Below, one piece after another: positions 16,437 through 25,577 of a stretch of DNA of 64,000 nucleotides (its first letter is position 1; each line of letters starts with the position of its first letter). The stretch is taken from NCBI GenBank assembly GCA_020636535.1, contig JACJXT010000011.1, positions 1,984,001 to 2,048,000 on the forward strand, written 5' to 3'. This DNA is from Chitinophagales bacterium. Lineage in GTDB: Bacteria; Bacteroidota; Bacteroidia; Chitinophagales; JADIYW01. The translations under genes were made by a program, and so were the position numbers. Under the pieces are notes generated by a model, which saw nothing but the letters and a program-made list of their open reading frames with translations, did not search any database and had not been told where the DNA came from.

Positions 16437-16836
16437 TAAAAGCAGCGACTAAATTATCAGCTATCATTTGAGCAGGTCTGCCTTCAATCATGTGTCGCTC
16501 TATAAAGTGTACTAATTTTCCATCTTTAAACACACCCATACTTGGCGATGATGGTGGAAACGGAAAAGTATATTCTCTTGCTTTATCAACTGCACTTTTA
16601 TCAACACCAGCAAAAACGGTAATTAATTCTTGTGGTTTTTTATCGTTTTTAACAGATGCAATAGCCGCAGGTCTTGCATTGGCAGCAGCACAACCACAAA
16701 CCGAGTTGATAACTAAGAATACAGTACCTTCTTTTTTGTCTAATATTTCTTGAACCTCATCGGCAGATTTTAATGCAGTAAAACCAGCATTGGTTAATTC
16801 AGCTTCCATTGGTTTGGTCATTTGTTCTGGATACAT
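16423..16836 (-). CDS. BrxA/BrxB-family bacilliredoxin-like protein
   Basis: A 137-residue thioredoxin-fold protein of the YphP/YqiW family. The CGC active site is at residues 47-49 in NSVCGCAAANARP, followed by the family pattern VFAGVDKSAVDKAREY and FPPSSPSMGVFKDGKLVHFIERH. In Firmicutes these proteins remove bacillithiol from mixed disulfides; many Bacteroidota carry relatives. It lies 19 bases after the SufT-like gene and overlaps the GNAT-nitrilase gene, so the three are probably co-transcribed. Confidence 0.93.
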   Translation of the reverse strand: MYPEQMTKPMEAELTNAGFTALKSADEVQEILDKKEGTVFLVINSVCGCAAANARPAAIASVKNDKKPQELITVFAGVDKSAVDKAREYTFPFPPSSPSMGVFKDGKLVHFIERHMIEGRPAQMIADNLVAAFNEYC

Positions 16837-16855
16837 ATTTTTGTTTTTTTGTTAT

Positions 16856-17179
16856 TTATAAAAATCCAAGTTCTAATTTTGCTGTCTCGCTCATCATTTC
16901 TTGATCCCAAGGTGGATCGAAGACAATATCTACAGTAACATTTTTAACACCTTCAATTTCTTGTATTTTTTCCTGAACTTCTGCAGGTAAACTTTCTGCT
17001 GCTGGACAATTTGGTGCAGTCAATGTCATGGTTACTACTACATTATTATCAATATCAACATCTATACCATAAATCAATCCTAATTCATAAATATTGATAG
17101 GAATTTCTGGATCGTATATATTTTGAACAGCAATTATTGCCTCATCTTTAATTTCCATAAAGGTTTTTTCTGCTATCAT
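16856..17179 (-). CDS. MIP18/DUF59-family Fe-S cluster assembly factor, SufT-like
   Basis: A 107-residue protein with the MIP18 (DUF59) fold: DPEIPINIYELGLIYG near residues 22-37, VVVTMTLTAPNCPAAESLP with the conserved reactive cysteine near residue 58, and VDIVFDPPWDQEMMSETAKLELGF at the end. Such proteins assist Fe-S cluster maturation or insertion. It is first in a three-gene unit with a bacilliredoxin and a GNAT-nitrilase, while no other suf genes are visible. A -7 element is at 17186-17193. Confidence 0.92.
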   Translation of the reverse strand: MIAEKTFMEIKDEAIIAVQNIYDPEIPINIYELGLIYGIDVDIDNNVVVTMTLTAPNCPAAESLPAEVQEKIQEIEGVKNVTVDIVFDPPWDQEMMSETAKLELGFL

Positions 17180-17185
17180 TTAGCA

Positions 17186-17193
17186 CAAAGATA
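17186..17193 (-). promoter_or_regulatory. Bacteroidota -7 element upstream of the SufT-like gene
   Basis: TATCTTTG on the minus strand matches TAnnTTTG exactly and is six bases upstream of the start codon. No clear -33 element is seen. Confidence 0.35.
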
Positions 17194-17352
17194 CGCAATC
17201 TTAATTAGAATGAATTTAAATAAGTTTAAATTTTTGTAACGGAAATTAAAACACATTGTAATAATGCGATAAAATAAACTTAATTAAAATACAACTGCCT
17301 AATAATTCTATATGGTGAAAAATAGGTCAACTTTGTAACAATTTTCAAAAGT

Positions 17353-19377
17353 ATGTCTTCAGAACATCATGTTAATCACAAAAGACCAAGTGCATTAGGA
17401 TTTTTGCTTTCACTAGGAATTATTTATGGCGATATTGGTACTTCACCACTCTATGTTTTTAATGCGATTATTGGCGATAGTATCATTACTAAAGAATTAG
17501 TCTATGGTGGTGTGTCTTGTGTATTTTGGACATTGACACTCTTAACAACAATAAAATATGTCATTCTAACGCTTAGAGCAGATAATAATGGCGAAGGTGG
17601 AATTTTGTCGTTGTATGCTTTAATTAGAAGATATAAAAAATGGGCAGTTTATTTAGCTATTATTGGTGCTGCAACTTTATTGGCAGATGGTATTATTACA
17701 CCACCAATTTCTGTTTCTTCTGCAATTGAAGGTTTAAAAATGAACGAAGAAGCTACTATGACGATTGCTATAATTATTATAGCTGGATTATTTATTATAC
17801 AACAATTTGGTACAAAATCTATAGGCAAGTTATTTGGTCCAATTATGTTAATTTGGTTTTTGACTTTAGCCATTTTTGGAATAATTTCTATTGTAAAACA
17901 TCCTCAAATTTTTGAAGCATTAAATCCGTATTATGCCTTTAAACTATTATCTAATAATTTATTAAATGGTGGCATTTTTATTTTAGGTGCTGTATTTTTA
18001 AGTACTACTGGTGCAGAAGCATTGTACAGCGATTTAGGTCATGTTGGTAGAGCAAACATTAGAGCATCATGGATTTTTGTAAAAACATGTTTGATTTTAA
18101 ATTACTTAGGTCAAGCTGTTTGGTTATTACAATACGAAGGTCAGCATTTAAATGGTAGAGTTTTCTTTGGTTTGTTTGATGAAAATGGTTTGCATTTCTA
18201 CGCAGTTGCCATTGCTACTATTGCAGCTATTATTGCATCGCAAGCATTAATTTCTGGTTCATTTACTTTAATTTCTGAAGCTATTCGTTTGAAATTGTGG
18301 CCTAAAATGGCAATCAAATATCCTACAGAAATGAAAGGACAACTTTATATTCCAAGAATCAATTGGATGATGTTGGCTGGTTGTATTTTTATGGTTTTTC
18401 ACTTTAGAAATTCATCGAATATGGAAGCTGCTTATGGTTTAAGTATTACTATTACTATGCTAATGACTTCTGTATTGCTGAGTATTTATATGTGGACACA
18501 GCGTATAAAGTTTACATGGATTATAGTATATCTCGTTGTATATTTAACAATAGAAATTGGCTTTTTGTCAGCCAATTTGAGAAAATTTCATGAAGGTGGT
18601 TACATTACAGTAATTGTTGCTGGTGCTTTAATTGTAGTGATGTATGTTTGGTATAGAAGCAGAATTATTAAAAACAGATATGTTGAGTTTGTACCTATTA
18701 AAGATTTTTTAGAAGCACTAGAAAATTTATCAGTAAATAAAGAAGTTCCTAAATACTCTGACCATTTAATTTATATGACTGGAGCAGAACACAAGTCTGA
18801 TGTAGAACAAAAAATCATGTATTCTATTTTTAATAAGAAACCAAAACGAGCAGATTTTTATTGGTTTATACATGTCAACACAGTTGATAATCCATATGAA
18901 ACTGATTATACCATTACTACAATCATTCCATCAAAAGTATATAGAATAGATTTATTTTTAGGATTTAGAGTAGAGCAAAGAATTCAAGCCATGTTTAGAA
19001 AAATTTTGATAGACATGAAAGATAGAGGAGAAATTGCTTATGACGAAGGTTATCAAAAAATATTACAGAAAAAAGCATTAGGCGATTATCAATTTATAGT
19101 AATGGAAAAATATTTGAATATTGATAATTTATTAAATTTCAAAGAAAAACTAACTATGCGACTGTATTTCTTTCTTAAAAAATTCTCATTAAGTGAAGAA
19201 AAACACTTTGGCTTAGAAAGTAATTATGTAAGTATAGAAAAACTGCCATTAATTGTAGCAACTCAAAATGAACCAGCTTTAAGAAGAATAGTTATTGATG
19301 AAAAATCACATAAAAAACACTACTTACGAAAAAACGAAATTTCCATTACTTATCTATTTGATAAATACAAAGAGTAG
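17353..19377 (+). CDS. kup: KUP-family potassium transporter
   Basis: A 674-residue K+/H+ symporter of the KUP/HAK/KT family. The family signature GIIYGDIGTSPLYVFNA is at about residues 22-38; RADNNGEGGILSLYALI and LADGIITPPISVSSAIEG follow. About 12 membrane helices fill residues 15-440, and a soluble C-terminal domain fills the rest, as in the family. It takes up potassium across the inner membrane. It is a single gene; CAACTTTG at 17328-17335, near the promoter consensus TAnnTTTG, is the best promoter candidate. No c-di-AMP riboswitch-like structure was seen in the 173-base leader. Confidence 0.95.
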   Translation: MSSEHHVNHKRPSALGFLLSLGIIYGDIGTSPLYVFNAIIGDSIITKELVYGGVSCVFWTLTLLTTIKYVILTLRADNNGEGGILSLYALIRRYKKWAVYLAIIGAATLLADGIITPPISVSSAIEGLKMNEEATMTIAIIIIAGLFIIQQFGTKSIGKLFGPIMLIWFLTLAIFGIISIVKHPQIFEALNPYYAFKLLSNNLLNGGIFILGAVFLSTTGAEALYSDLGHVGRANIRASWIFVKTCLILNYLGQAVWLLQYEGQHLNGRVFFGLFDENGLHFYAVAIATIAAIIASQALISGSFTLISEAIRLKLWPKMAIKYPTEMKGQLYIPRINWMMLAGCIFMVFHFRNSSNMEAAYGLSITITMLMTSVLLSIYMWTQRIKFTWIIVYLVVYLTIEIGFLSANLRKFHEGGYITVIVAGALIVVMYVWYRSRIIKNRYVEFVPIKDFLEALENLSVNKEVPKYSDHLIYMTGAEHKSDVEQKIMYSIFNKKPKRADFYWFIHVNTVDNPYETDYTITTIIPSKVYRIDLFLGFRVEQRIQAMFRKILIDMKDRGEIAYDEGYQKILQKKALGDYQFIVMEKYLNIDNLLNFKEKLTMRLYFFLKKFSLSEEKHFGLESNYVSIEKLPLIVATQNEPALRRIVIDEKSHKKHYLRKNEISITYLFDKYKE

Positions 19378-19532
19378 AATTTTAAGCTGTTTTTAAACAG
19401 TATGCTATTAGAAATCTTAATGCATCAAGCTATTTCACAAATTAGTTAGTGGTTCATCAACTAAAAAGTTCATAATTAAATAAATCTATAAGATTTTTTA
19501 ATTTAATATTTAGACTTAATTTAGATGCTTCA

Positions 19533-21890
19533 ATGAAAAATACTCTAGTTCTAATTATTTGTTTTTTACTAAGTGCAAGCTTACAAGCACAAGAGAAATT
19601 TACACTAAGTGGATATATCAAAGATACAGCCAATGGCGAAGCTTTAATTGGTGCCAATATTTATCTAGCTGATAGCAATTTAATAGGAACAACGACTAAC
19701 TTATATGGTTTTTATTCTATTACGCTACCACAAGGAAATTACAAAGTAGCATACTCTTTTTTAGGATACAATACTATTACTAGACAAGTAAATCTAAATC
19801 AAGATGTTCGATTAAACTTAGAATTACAAGAAGAAGGCGAAGTAATGCAAGAAGTTGTGATTACTGGCGAAAGAAAAGACGAAAATGTTACTAGTACTGA
19901 AATGGGAACAATAGAGTTGTCTGCCGAACGCATTAAATCTATTCCAGCTTTACTAGGCGAAACAGATGTTATAAAAGCACTACAACTATTACCAGGTGTG
20001 CAAGCTGCTGGCGAAGGCAATTCAGGAATTTATGTGCGTGGTGGTGGTCCAGACCAAAATATTGTATTGTTAGATGATGCTATTGTGTACAACACTGGAC
20101 ACTTATTTGGTTTCTTTTCTGTTTTCAACAACGATGCAGTACAAAATACGACACTTATAAAAGGAACGATGCCACCAGAATATGGCGGTCGTTTGTCTTC
20201 TGTGATTGATGTTCAAATGAAAGAAGGTAATAATAAACGCTTTCAAATGGATGGAGGCATTGGTTTAATTAGTTCTCGATTAACACTACAAGCACCACTA
20301 CAAAAAAATAAAAGTTCATTTCTTATTTCTGGTAGAAGAACTTATGCTTTTGACTTAGCACAACCTGCTTTAAAGAAAACAGATTTTGCTGGTACTAATT
20401 ATTATTTTTATGATTTAAATATAAAAGCTAATTATAAATTTTCTGATAAAGATAGATTGTATGTCAGTGGATATTTTGGACGAGATGTTTTCAAATACAA
20501 TTCTGTAGCCAATCAAACAAAAGTAAATATTCCTTGGGGAAATGCTACAGCTACAGTTCGATACAATCATTTATTTAGTGATAAATTATTTATGAATGTT
20601 TCTTTCATTTTTAATGATTATAAATTTGAATTTAAAGGAGAACAAACCGATTTTGCTTTTCAAGCGAATTCTGGCGTAAGAGATTATAATGCAAAAGTAG
20701 ATTTAGATTATTTTCTATCACCAAAACACAAATTGAAGTTTGGTTATATTTATACGCATCATAGAATGACACCAACTTTAGCTTCTGCTCGTTCTGGCGA
20801 AACTACTTTTAATACAGATAAAGTAGGACGAAAGTATTCACACGAAATGGCTTGGTATATTCAAGACCAATGGGAAATTAATCCAAAACTACGATTTGAT
20901 TTTGGTTTTCGCTTAAGCTACTTTCAATTTAAAGGACCATATCAAGATATTCAATCTACGGCGGTTTCTTCAGATACAATTACTTATAAAAAAGGAGAAG
21001 GTATTAAATCGTATGTTGGACCAGAACCACGAATTACCATGCGTTATTTAATTGATAAACAAAGTTCTTTTAAAGCAGGAATTGGTCTAAACTATCAATA
21101 CATACACTTAGTGTCTTCGTCTAATAGTACGCTTCCTACAGATGTTTGGGTGCAAAGTACTAAGTTGGTTAAACCACAAATGGCATTACAATATTCGGTT
21201 GGCTACTTTAGAAATTTTAAAGACAATATGTTTGAAGCATCTGTAGAATTATATTTTAAACATTTATGGAATCAAATTGAATATGGTGAAACATATGTAG
21301 CAGAACTTAATCAAGACCAAGAGAAAGGATATGTTTTTGGAAAAGGAAAAGCATATGGTGCAGAATTTTTTATTAAGAAAAATAAAGGCAAACTCAATGG
21401 TTGGATTGGCTATACTTTATCTCGTAGTGATAGAAAGTTTGACGACTTAAATCAAGGAAAAATATTTCCTGCAAAATACGATAGAACGCATGATTTGTCT
21501 ATCAACTTAGCTTACGATTTGAATAAAGAATGGACATTTGCTACAACTTTTGTTTATGCTACAGGAAATGCGTTTACGCTTCCAACCGAAAGATATTTTA
21601 TAGAATTTGGCATTGTTACTGGTTATGGCGAAAGAAATAGTTATAGAGTACCAGCGTATCATAGAATGGATATTGGTTTGACTTATAATCCAATTCCTAA
21701 AAAACGACCAGACAGAAAATTTAGGTCGAGTTATAATATTTCTATTTATAATGTGTATAGTAGAAAAAATGTATATTTTATTTATTACAAAGTAAAAGGA
21801 AATTTAGTAAAAGGAAATTTAAGCACAGCACCAGTTAAAGTATCTATATTTCCTATAATACCATCATTTACTTGGAATTTTAAATTTTAA
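19533..21890 (+). CDS. TonB-dependent receptor with carboxypeptidase-like N-terminal domain
   Basis: A 785-residue outer-membrane receptor. A signal peptide (residues 1-20) is followed by a CarboxypepD_reg-like beta-sandwich (about 24-105: FTLSGYIKDTANGEALIGANI), a plug domain (about 115-225, with ALQLLPGVQAAGEGNSGIYV and a GGGPDQNIVLLDDA block) and a 22-strand barrel ending in aromatic-rich FTWNFKF. It should import a large ligand with TonB energy. The next gene, one base away, is a DUF4249 lipoprotein, a pairing recurrent in Bacteroidota. The ligand is unknown; there is no FecI/FecR regulator nearby. Confidence 0.93.
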   Translation: MKNTLVLIICFLLSASLQAQEKFTLSGYIKDTANGEALIGANIYLADSNLIGTTTNLYGFYSITLPQGNYKVAYSFLGYNTITRQVNLNQDVRLNLELQEEGEVMQEVVITGERKDENVTSTEMGTIELSAERIKSIPALLGETDVIKALQLLPGVQAAGEGNSGIYVRGGGPDQNIVLLDDAIVYNTGHLFGFFSVFNNDAVQNTTLIKGTMPPEYGGRLSSVIDVQMKEGNNKRFQMDGGIGLISSRLTLQAPLQKNKSSFLISGRRTYAFDLAQPALKKTDFAGTNYYFYDLNIKANYKFSDKDRLYVSGYFGRDVFKYNSVANQTKVNIPWGNATATVRYNHLFSDKLFMNVSFIFNDYKFEFKGEQTDFAFQANSGVRDYNAKVDLDYFLSPKHKLKFGYIYTHHRMTPTLASARSGETTFNTDKVGRKYSHEMAWYIQDQWEINPKLRFDFGFRLSYFQFKGPYQDIQSTAVSSDTITYKKGEGIKSYVGPEPRITMRYLIDKQSSFKAGIGLNYQYIHLVSSSNSTLPTDVWVQSTKLVKPQMALQYSVGYFRNFKDNMFEASVELYFKHLWNQIEYGETYVAELNQDQEKGYVFGKGKAYGAEFFIKKNKGKLNGWIGYTLSRSDRKFDDLNQGKIFPAKYDRTHDLSINLAYDLNKEWTFATTFVYATGNAFTLPTERYFIEFGIVTGYGERNSYRVPAYHRMDIGLTYNPIPKKRPDRKFRSSYNISIYNVYSRKNVYFIYYKVKGNLVKGNLSTAPVKVSIFPIIPSFTWNFKF

Positions 21891-21891
21891 T

Positions 21892-22890
21892 ATGAATAAT
21901 TATAAATCATATATTATATTTATAATGTCATTTTTTATGATATTATTTTATACCAATTGCGAAAAAGAAATTGATATTAATTTACCAGCACCAGAAAACG
22001 CAGTTGTAGTAGAAGGTCATATAGAAAATGATATGCCACCATATGTTCTATTGACTAAAAATTCAGCTTTTTTTGGCGGAATAAATCTCAATGATTTGGC
22101 AGCATATTTTATTAGTGGTGCTTCAGTTAAAGTCATTCATCAACAAGATACTATAACACTTAAAGAATACAATTATACTAATATTGATGAAATGTCTGAT
22201 TCATTAAGAGAGAAAATAATTTTCTTAATGGGATTATCTGTTGTAGATACTAGTAGTAGTAATATTTTAGATGGATTTGCTTTAGCAACGATTTACACCA
22301 TAGATGAAAGCGTAAATCCAAATTTTGTAGGAGCATTAGGTGGAACTTATCAACTATTAATAGAAGTTGATGGAGAAACGATTACTTCAACTACTACCAT
22401 TCCAGCTTATACAGTTGGTTTCGATTCACTTTGGATTGAATCACATCCAAATGCAGATTATGCTGATGAGTATTTTCAACTATATGGTTTCTTAAATGAT
22501 CCAAATACTACAGAATTTTACCGGTATTTTACCTTCAGTCAAAAAACTTCTTTGCTCATTTCTGATAATTCAGTTTTTGATGATGCCTTTTTCAATGGAC
22601 AACGATTTGAAATTTTTATACCAAAAGGTAGAAGAATAGGCAATAATAGCAATGATGAAACTGGTTTTGATGAAACCAATGGATACTGGAATAATAATGA
22701 TTCTATACTCAATGTAAAACTATGTATTATAGATAAACCACACTACGATTTTTGGCGAACATTAGAAAGTAGCAGAAATAGCCAAGGAAATCCATTCGGT
22801 TCATTTGTATATGTAAAATCTAATATTATTGGTGGTTTAGGAATTTGGGGTGGTTATGCTACTAGAACACAGTCGTATTATAGATATTAA
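21892..22890 (+). CDS. DUF4249 surface lipoprotein, partner of the TonB receptor
   Basis: A 332-residue protein with a signal peptide and lipobox ending at Cys23 (YTNCEKEI). The CEKEIDINLP start, the VVVEGHIENDMPPYVLLTKN segment and the C-terminal GNPFGSFVYVKSNIIGGLGIWGGY are characteristic of DUF4249. These lipoproteins occur directly after TonB-dependent receptors of this type and may act as a lid or ligand-capture subunit, in analogy with SusD-like partners; the activity is not established. The one-base gap implies co-translation with the receptor. Confidence 0.9.
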   Translation: MNNYKSYIIFIMSFFMILFYTNCEKEIDINLPAPENAVVVEGHIENDMPPYVLLTKNSAFFGGINLNDLAAYFISGASVKVIHQQDTITLKEYNYTNIDEMSDSLREKIIFLMGLSVVDTSSSNILDGFALATIYTIDESVNPNFVGALGGTYQLLIEVDGETITSTTTIPAYTVGFDSLWIESHPNADYADEYFQLYGFLNDPNTTEFYRYFTFSQKTSLLISDNSVFDDAFFNGQRFEIFIPKGRRIGNNSNDETGFDETNGYWNNNDSILNVKLCIIDKPHYDFWRTLESSRNSQGNPFGSFVYVKSNIIGGLGIWGGYATRTQSYYRY

Positions 22891-22911
22891 TTATTTTAAT
22901 AGCAGAACTAA

Positions 22912-23301
22912 TTATTTTTTACTAAACATAGTTGGCGAAGTATACCATTGTTTAATTTCATAATGTAATCTGCCTGATTTTACTGCTGGATCATTCAATA
23001 CAATTTCTTCAGCAATTTCGTAAGTTGCTACATCAAGCACCATTAGACCTTTCCAAAAACCATCATCTGCAAATGGACCAGCTAATTTCAAAACGCCTGT
23101 TTCTGCCAAATGATTAATATTGGCTAAATGTTGTTTTTGAATTTCTGCTATAGTTGAGTCATCTTGCGTTCTATTTGGTCCTGTAGTTAACATTACAAAA
23201 TAATACGGTTTTATCTGCTCTTCTAATTTTTTCTTTTTTGCAAAAATATTCATTGATATTAAAAATATTATTAATAAAAATATTATTTTAAAATTACTCA
23301 T
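22912..23301 (-). CDS. YciI-related (YCII domain) protein with N-terminal signal or anchor
   Basis: A 129-residue protein. An N-terminal hydrophobic segment (residues 5-20) is followed by lysines, then a YCII-type ferredoxin-like fold: YYFVMLTTGPNR, a helix with IAEIQKQHLANINHLAETGVLKLAGPFADDG and LMVLDVATYEIAEEIVLNDPAVKSG. YciI relatives have a conserved His-Asp pair; a His is present in QKQHLANI. Most family members are cytoplasmic, so export would be unusual. It converges on the DUF4249 gene with a 21-base gap. Confidence 0.82.
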   Translation of the reverse strand: MSNFKIIFLLIIFLISMNIFAKKKKLEEQIKPYYFVMLTTGPNRTQDDSTIAEIQKQHLANINHLAETGVLKLAGPFADDGFWKGLMVLDVATYEIAEEIVLNDPAVKSGRLHYEIKQWYTSPTMFSKK

Positions 23302-23868
23302 ATTTGTTAATTTACAAAGCTGTTTAGTTTAGATACAAATCTAGAAAATTTTTAGTAAAATAAGCTACCTTATTAAGGCAGAGTTCAGAAGTATTAAATA
23401 TCAAAAAGAATAAGTTATTATATTATGTCTCTTTATAATCATTCGCCTATCAAAAATATACTTTTAAAAATATGATAAAATATCATTCATTTTTTTTCAC
23501 CTTTTGATTTAAAGTAGATTCTCAAGACATTTTTTCAAATAAGTATTTAATACTTTTTTATTTGTTAACCTAAATTATGCACTAGATACTTTTTATACCA
23601 TGAGTTGCACACATGGTTGCTCAAATTAAAGTATTTAATACTTCTCTAAATAGAAAGTGCGTAGTACTTCAACTTTATTAGCACTAGCTTTTATGTGTAG
23701 TTACGCAACCTTAAAATCCTATTTTTGCTAATGCGTAATTTCGGTTTATTGATGGTCATTCAGTGATAGGTAGATATATCTTAAATTAGCGTTTCTAAAT
23801 TTGTGAAATTTTTGTATAATTTTCTCTTATTACAAAGTCTAATCCATAATTTAGGTTAAATTTATGCA
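23302..23868. other. 567-base gene-free region with repeat sequences
   Basis: No convincing gene on either strand. It holds the 75-base dispersed repeat at 23572-23645, several copies of the short palindrome AAGTATTTAATACTT (near 23541 and 23630), and a weak 7-base inverted repeat (23701-23707 with 23732-23738). It lies between a divergently oriented YciI-like gene and the membrane protein at 23869. Confidence 0.6.
23572..23645 (+). repeat. Dispersed intergenic repeat R2, copy 1
   Basis: About 75 bases that recur in inverted orientation at 51583-51658 with few differences (one is a two-base indel). The copy contains an inner hairpin (ACCATG at 23597-23602 with CATGGT at 23612-23617) and ends in the palindromic AGTATTTAATACT. 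Confidence 0.85.
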
Positions 23869-25404
23869 ATGATTTCTAAGAAATTTATTTTTAGCTTCTT
23901 TCTTTGTATAGTACTTTTGTTGGTACTGTTTTATATTTTTCCACAATATTTAAAGCCAGCAGAAAGCTCTACAGCTAATTATATTTATGTAGATAATATT
24001 ATTAATAAAGGCATTTTTACTTTTAATAGATTATCGGAACAAAGATATGATGATAGTAAAAACTTTTTGTTTGTAGCCAGTTTGTATTTTGTAGTTAAGA
24101 CACTTCATTGTAGTACTTATTATGCATCGATAATAATAAGTGCTATTAGTTTATTTTTTAGTATATTCTTTTTATTTAGAATTGTAGATTCTAGATTTCA
24201 ACGGGTTAATTTATTGATTGTAATCAGTTTGTTTTTAAGTACGCAACTTTGGTTGGGTCTTTTAGGTGATGAAGTTTTGTTTAATGGCTTAATTTTAATT
24301 TTGGCTATTCGCTCATTTTGGAAACATCGATATAGTTGGTTGTTAATTTGGACAGTTGTAAATGCGATGTGTAATTTTTATACGCTGCTGTATTTGTTGC
24401 CTTTAATTATAGTAAGTTATAGAGATGTTTTAGACTTAAAACGACGAAATAGAGCTAAATTTTTATTGGCACGATTACGAAAAACAATTATATGGTTTGT
24501 AATTCCTTTTGCTGCTTATTGTTTTTATAGAAAATTATATTTCGGACGAATATTACCTTATCATTGGCATGGCAATTCTTTTCTAAATCAAGATAAAGAT
24601 TGGTTTTTTTATAAATCAGCAGTACAAACAGCAATACAATACTTAAGATTTTACTTACTACCATTAGTTATTGGTATTGTTTTTTACTTTATCAAAGAAA
24701 GAAAAAAAATAAATATAAGATATTACGCATTAATAGTTGGATTAATTATTATTCCCATAATACATCAATCAACAATAATACAAGATGAAGACTTTGGTTT
24801 TAAAAATTATTATCCTATTTATATTGCACTGATAACTATTACTATTTTATTTATAAGAGATTTTAGGTCTTTGTCGCAAGAAATTGCTTTGTATATTTTT
24901 ATTTTATTTTTTGGATGGAAGACATTTAAGCAGAGTAGTATTGCTGCTGCTCAGTTTGGAAAAAGCAATTTGTATAGTTTGGCTACCGAAATAGATACTA
25001 TAAAAAATGGTAAAATGTTGGTTTACTATGATAATTATTTTAGTTGGTTAGCTAAAGAATGGGAAGTTGAGTTCTTAAACAATAAACATACTACACTACC
25101 TATTAAAAAATATGAAGCATTAGATTATACAAGTGTAGATGCTGAGCTTATTTTTCCGTTGAAATTAATTGGCGATGATTATCAAGATAAATATCAATTA
25201 TTTCAATTGCCTGTGAGTACTAGACAATACCAACAAGATACTACGACTACCGTTTTAGTAGATAAATTAATACATCAACTGATTAATAAAATGCCAACAA
25301 AAGAATTACCATATATTAATGTATTGGTTTGGAAGTATAGTGGCAATTATAAAGAAATGCAAACACTACTAATAAAATATGGTGCAAAAGAAATTGTGGA
25401 ATAG
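23869..25404 (+). CDS. Polytopic membrane protein, glycosyltransferase family 39/ArnT-like
   Basis: A 511-residue protein with about ten membrane helices (first at residues 7-25; further ones near 80-100, 115-135, 140-185, 205-225, 255-275, 285-300, 310-330) and a soluble C-terminal 150 residues. The general plan, with a long loop after the first helix containing aspartates (YVDNIINKG, RYDDSKNF), resembles GT-C lipid-linked sugar transferases, but the DD/DE catalytic pair cannot be placed with certainty. It stands alone after a long repeat-bearing gap. Best read as a membrane glycosyltransferase-like protein of unknown substrate. Confidence 0.65.
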   Translation: MISKKFIFSFFLCIVLLLVLFYIFPQYLKPAESSTANYIYVDNIINKGIFTFNRLSEQRYDDSKNFLFVASLYFVVKTLHCSTYYASIIISAISLFFSIFFLFRIVDSRFQRVNLLIVISLFLSTQLWLGLLGDEVLFNGLILILAIRSFWKHRYSWLLIWTVVNAMCNFYTLLYLLPLIIVSYRDVLDLKRRNRAKFLLARLRKTIIWFVIPFAAYCFYRKLYFGRILPYHWHGNSFLNQDKDWFFYKSAVQTAIQYLRFYLLPLVIGIVFYFIKERKKINIRYYALIVGLIIIPIIHQSTIIQDEDFGFKNYYPIYIALITITILFIRDFRSLSQEIALYIFILFFGWKTFKQSSIAAAQFGKSNLYSLATEIDTIKNGKMLVYYDNYFSWLAKEWEVEFLNNKHTTLPIKKYEALDYTSVDAELIFPLKLIGDDYQDKYQLFQLPVSTRQYQQDTTTTVLVDKLIHQLINKMPTKELPYINVLVWKYSGNYKEMQTLLIKYGAKEIVE

Positions 25405-25480
25405 TTTTTTTAGTAATGAGTATTTAGATTTTTGCAGCAAGGTTATTAGAGGCAAGATTGTTAGTATAGCATTTTTTGCT

Positions 25481-25543
25481 AAACTTGCCTGTCTCTATCT
25501 GTTGGCAGACATGGTATCGAACAGGTAGATTTCAGTATCTTTT
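25481..25543 (+). repeat. Dispersed hairpin repeat R1, copy 1
   Basis: About 60 bases, closely similar to 35469-35526 (inverted) and 51493-51556 (direct). The shared core includes CAGACATGGTA and AACAGGTAGATTTCAG. It lies just after the membrane protein gene and before the convergent Wzi-like gene, so it could also act in transcript ends. Confidence 0.85.
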
Positions 25544-25577
25544 ATAATGTAATCATCTTCAACTGTACGAACTATTA

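Noticed and set aside
23302..23868. Possible small RNA or gene in the 567-base gap
   Set aside because: Only repeat sequence and weak inverted repeats were seen; no tRNA-, 6S-, tmRNA- or riboswitch-like conserved core could be identified.
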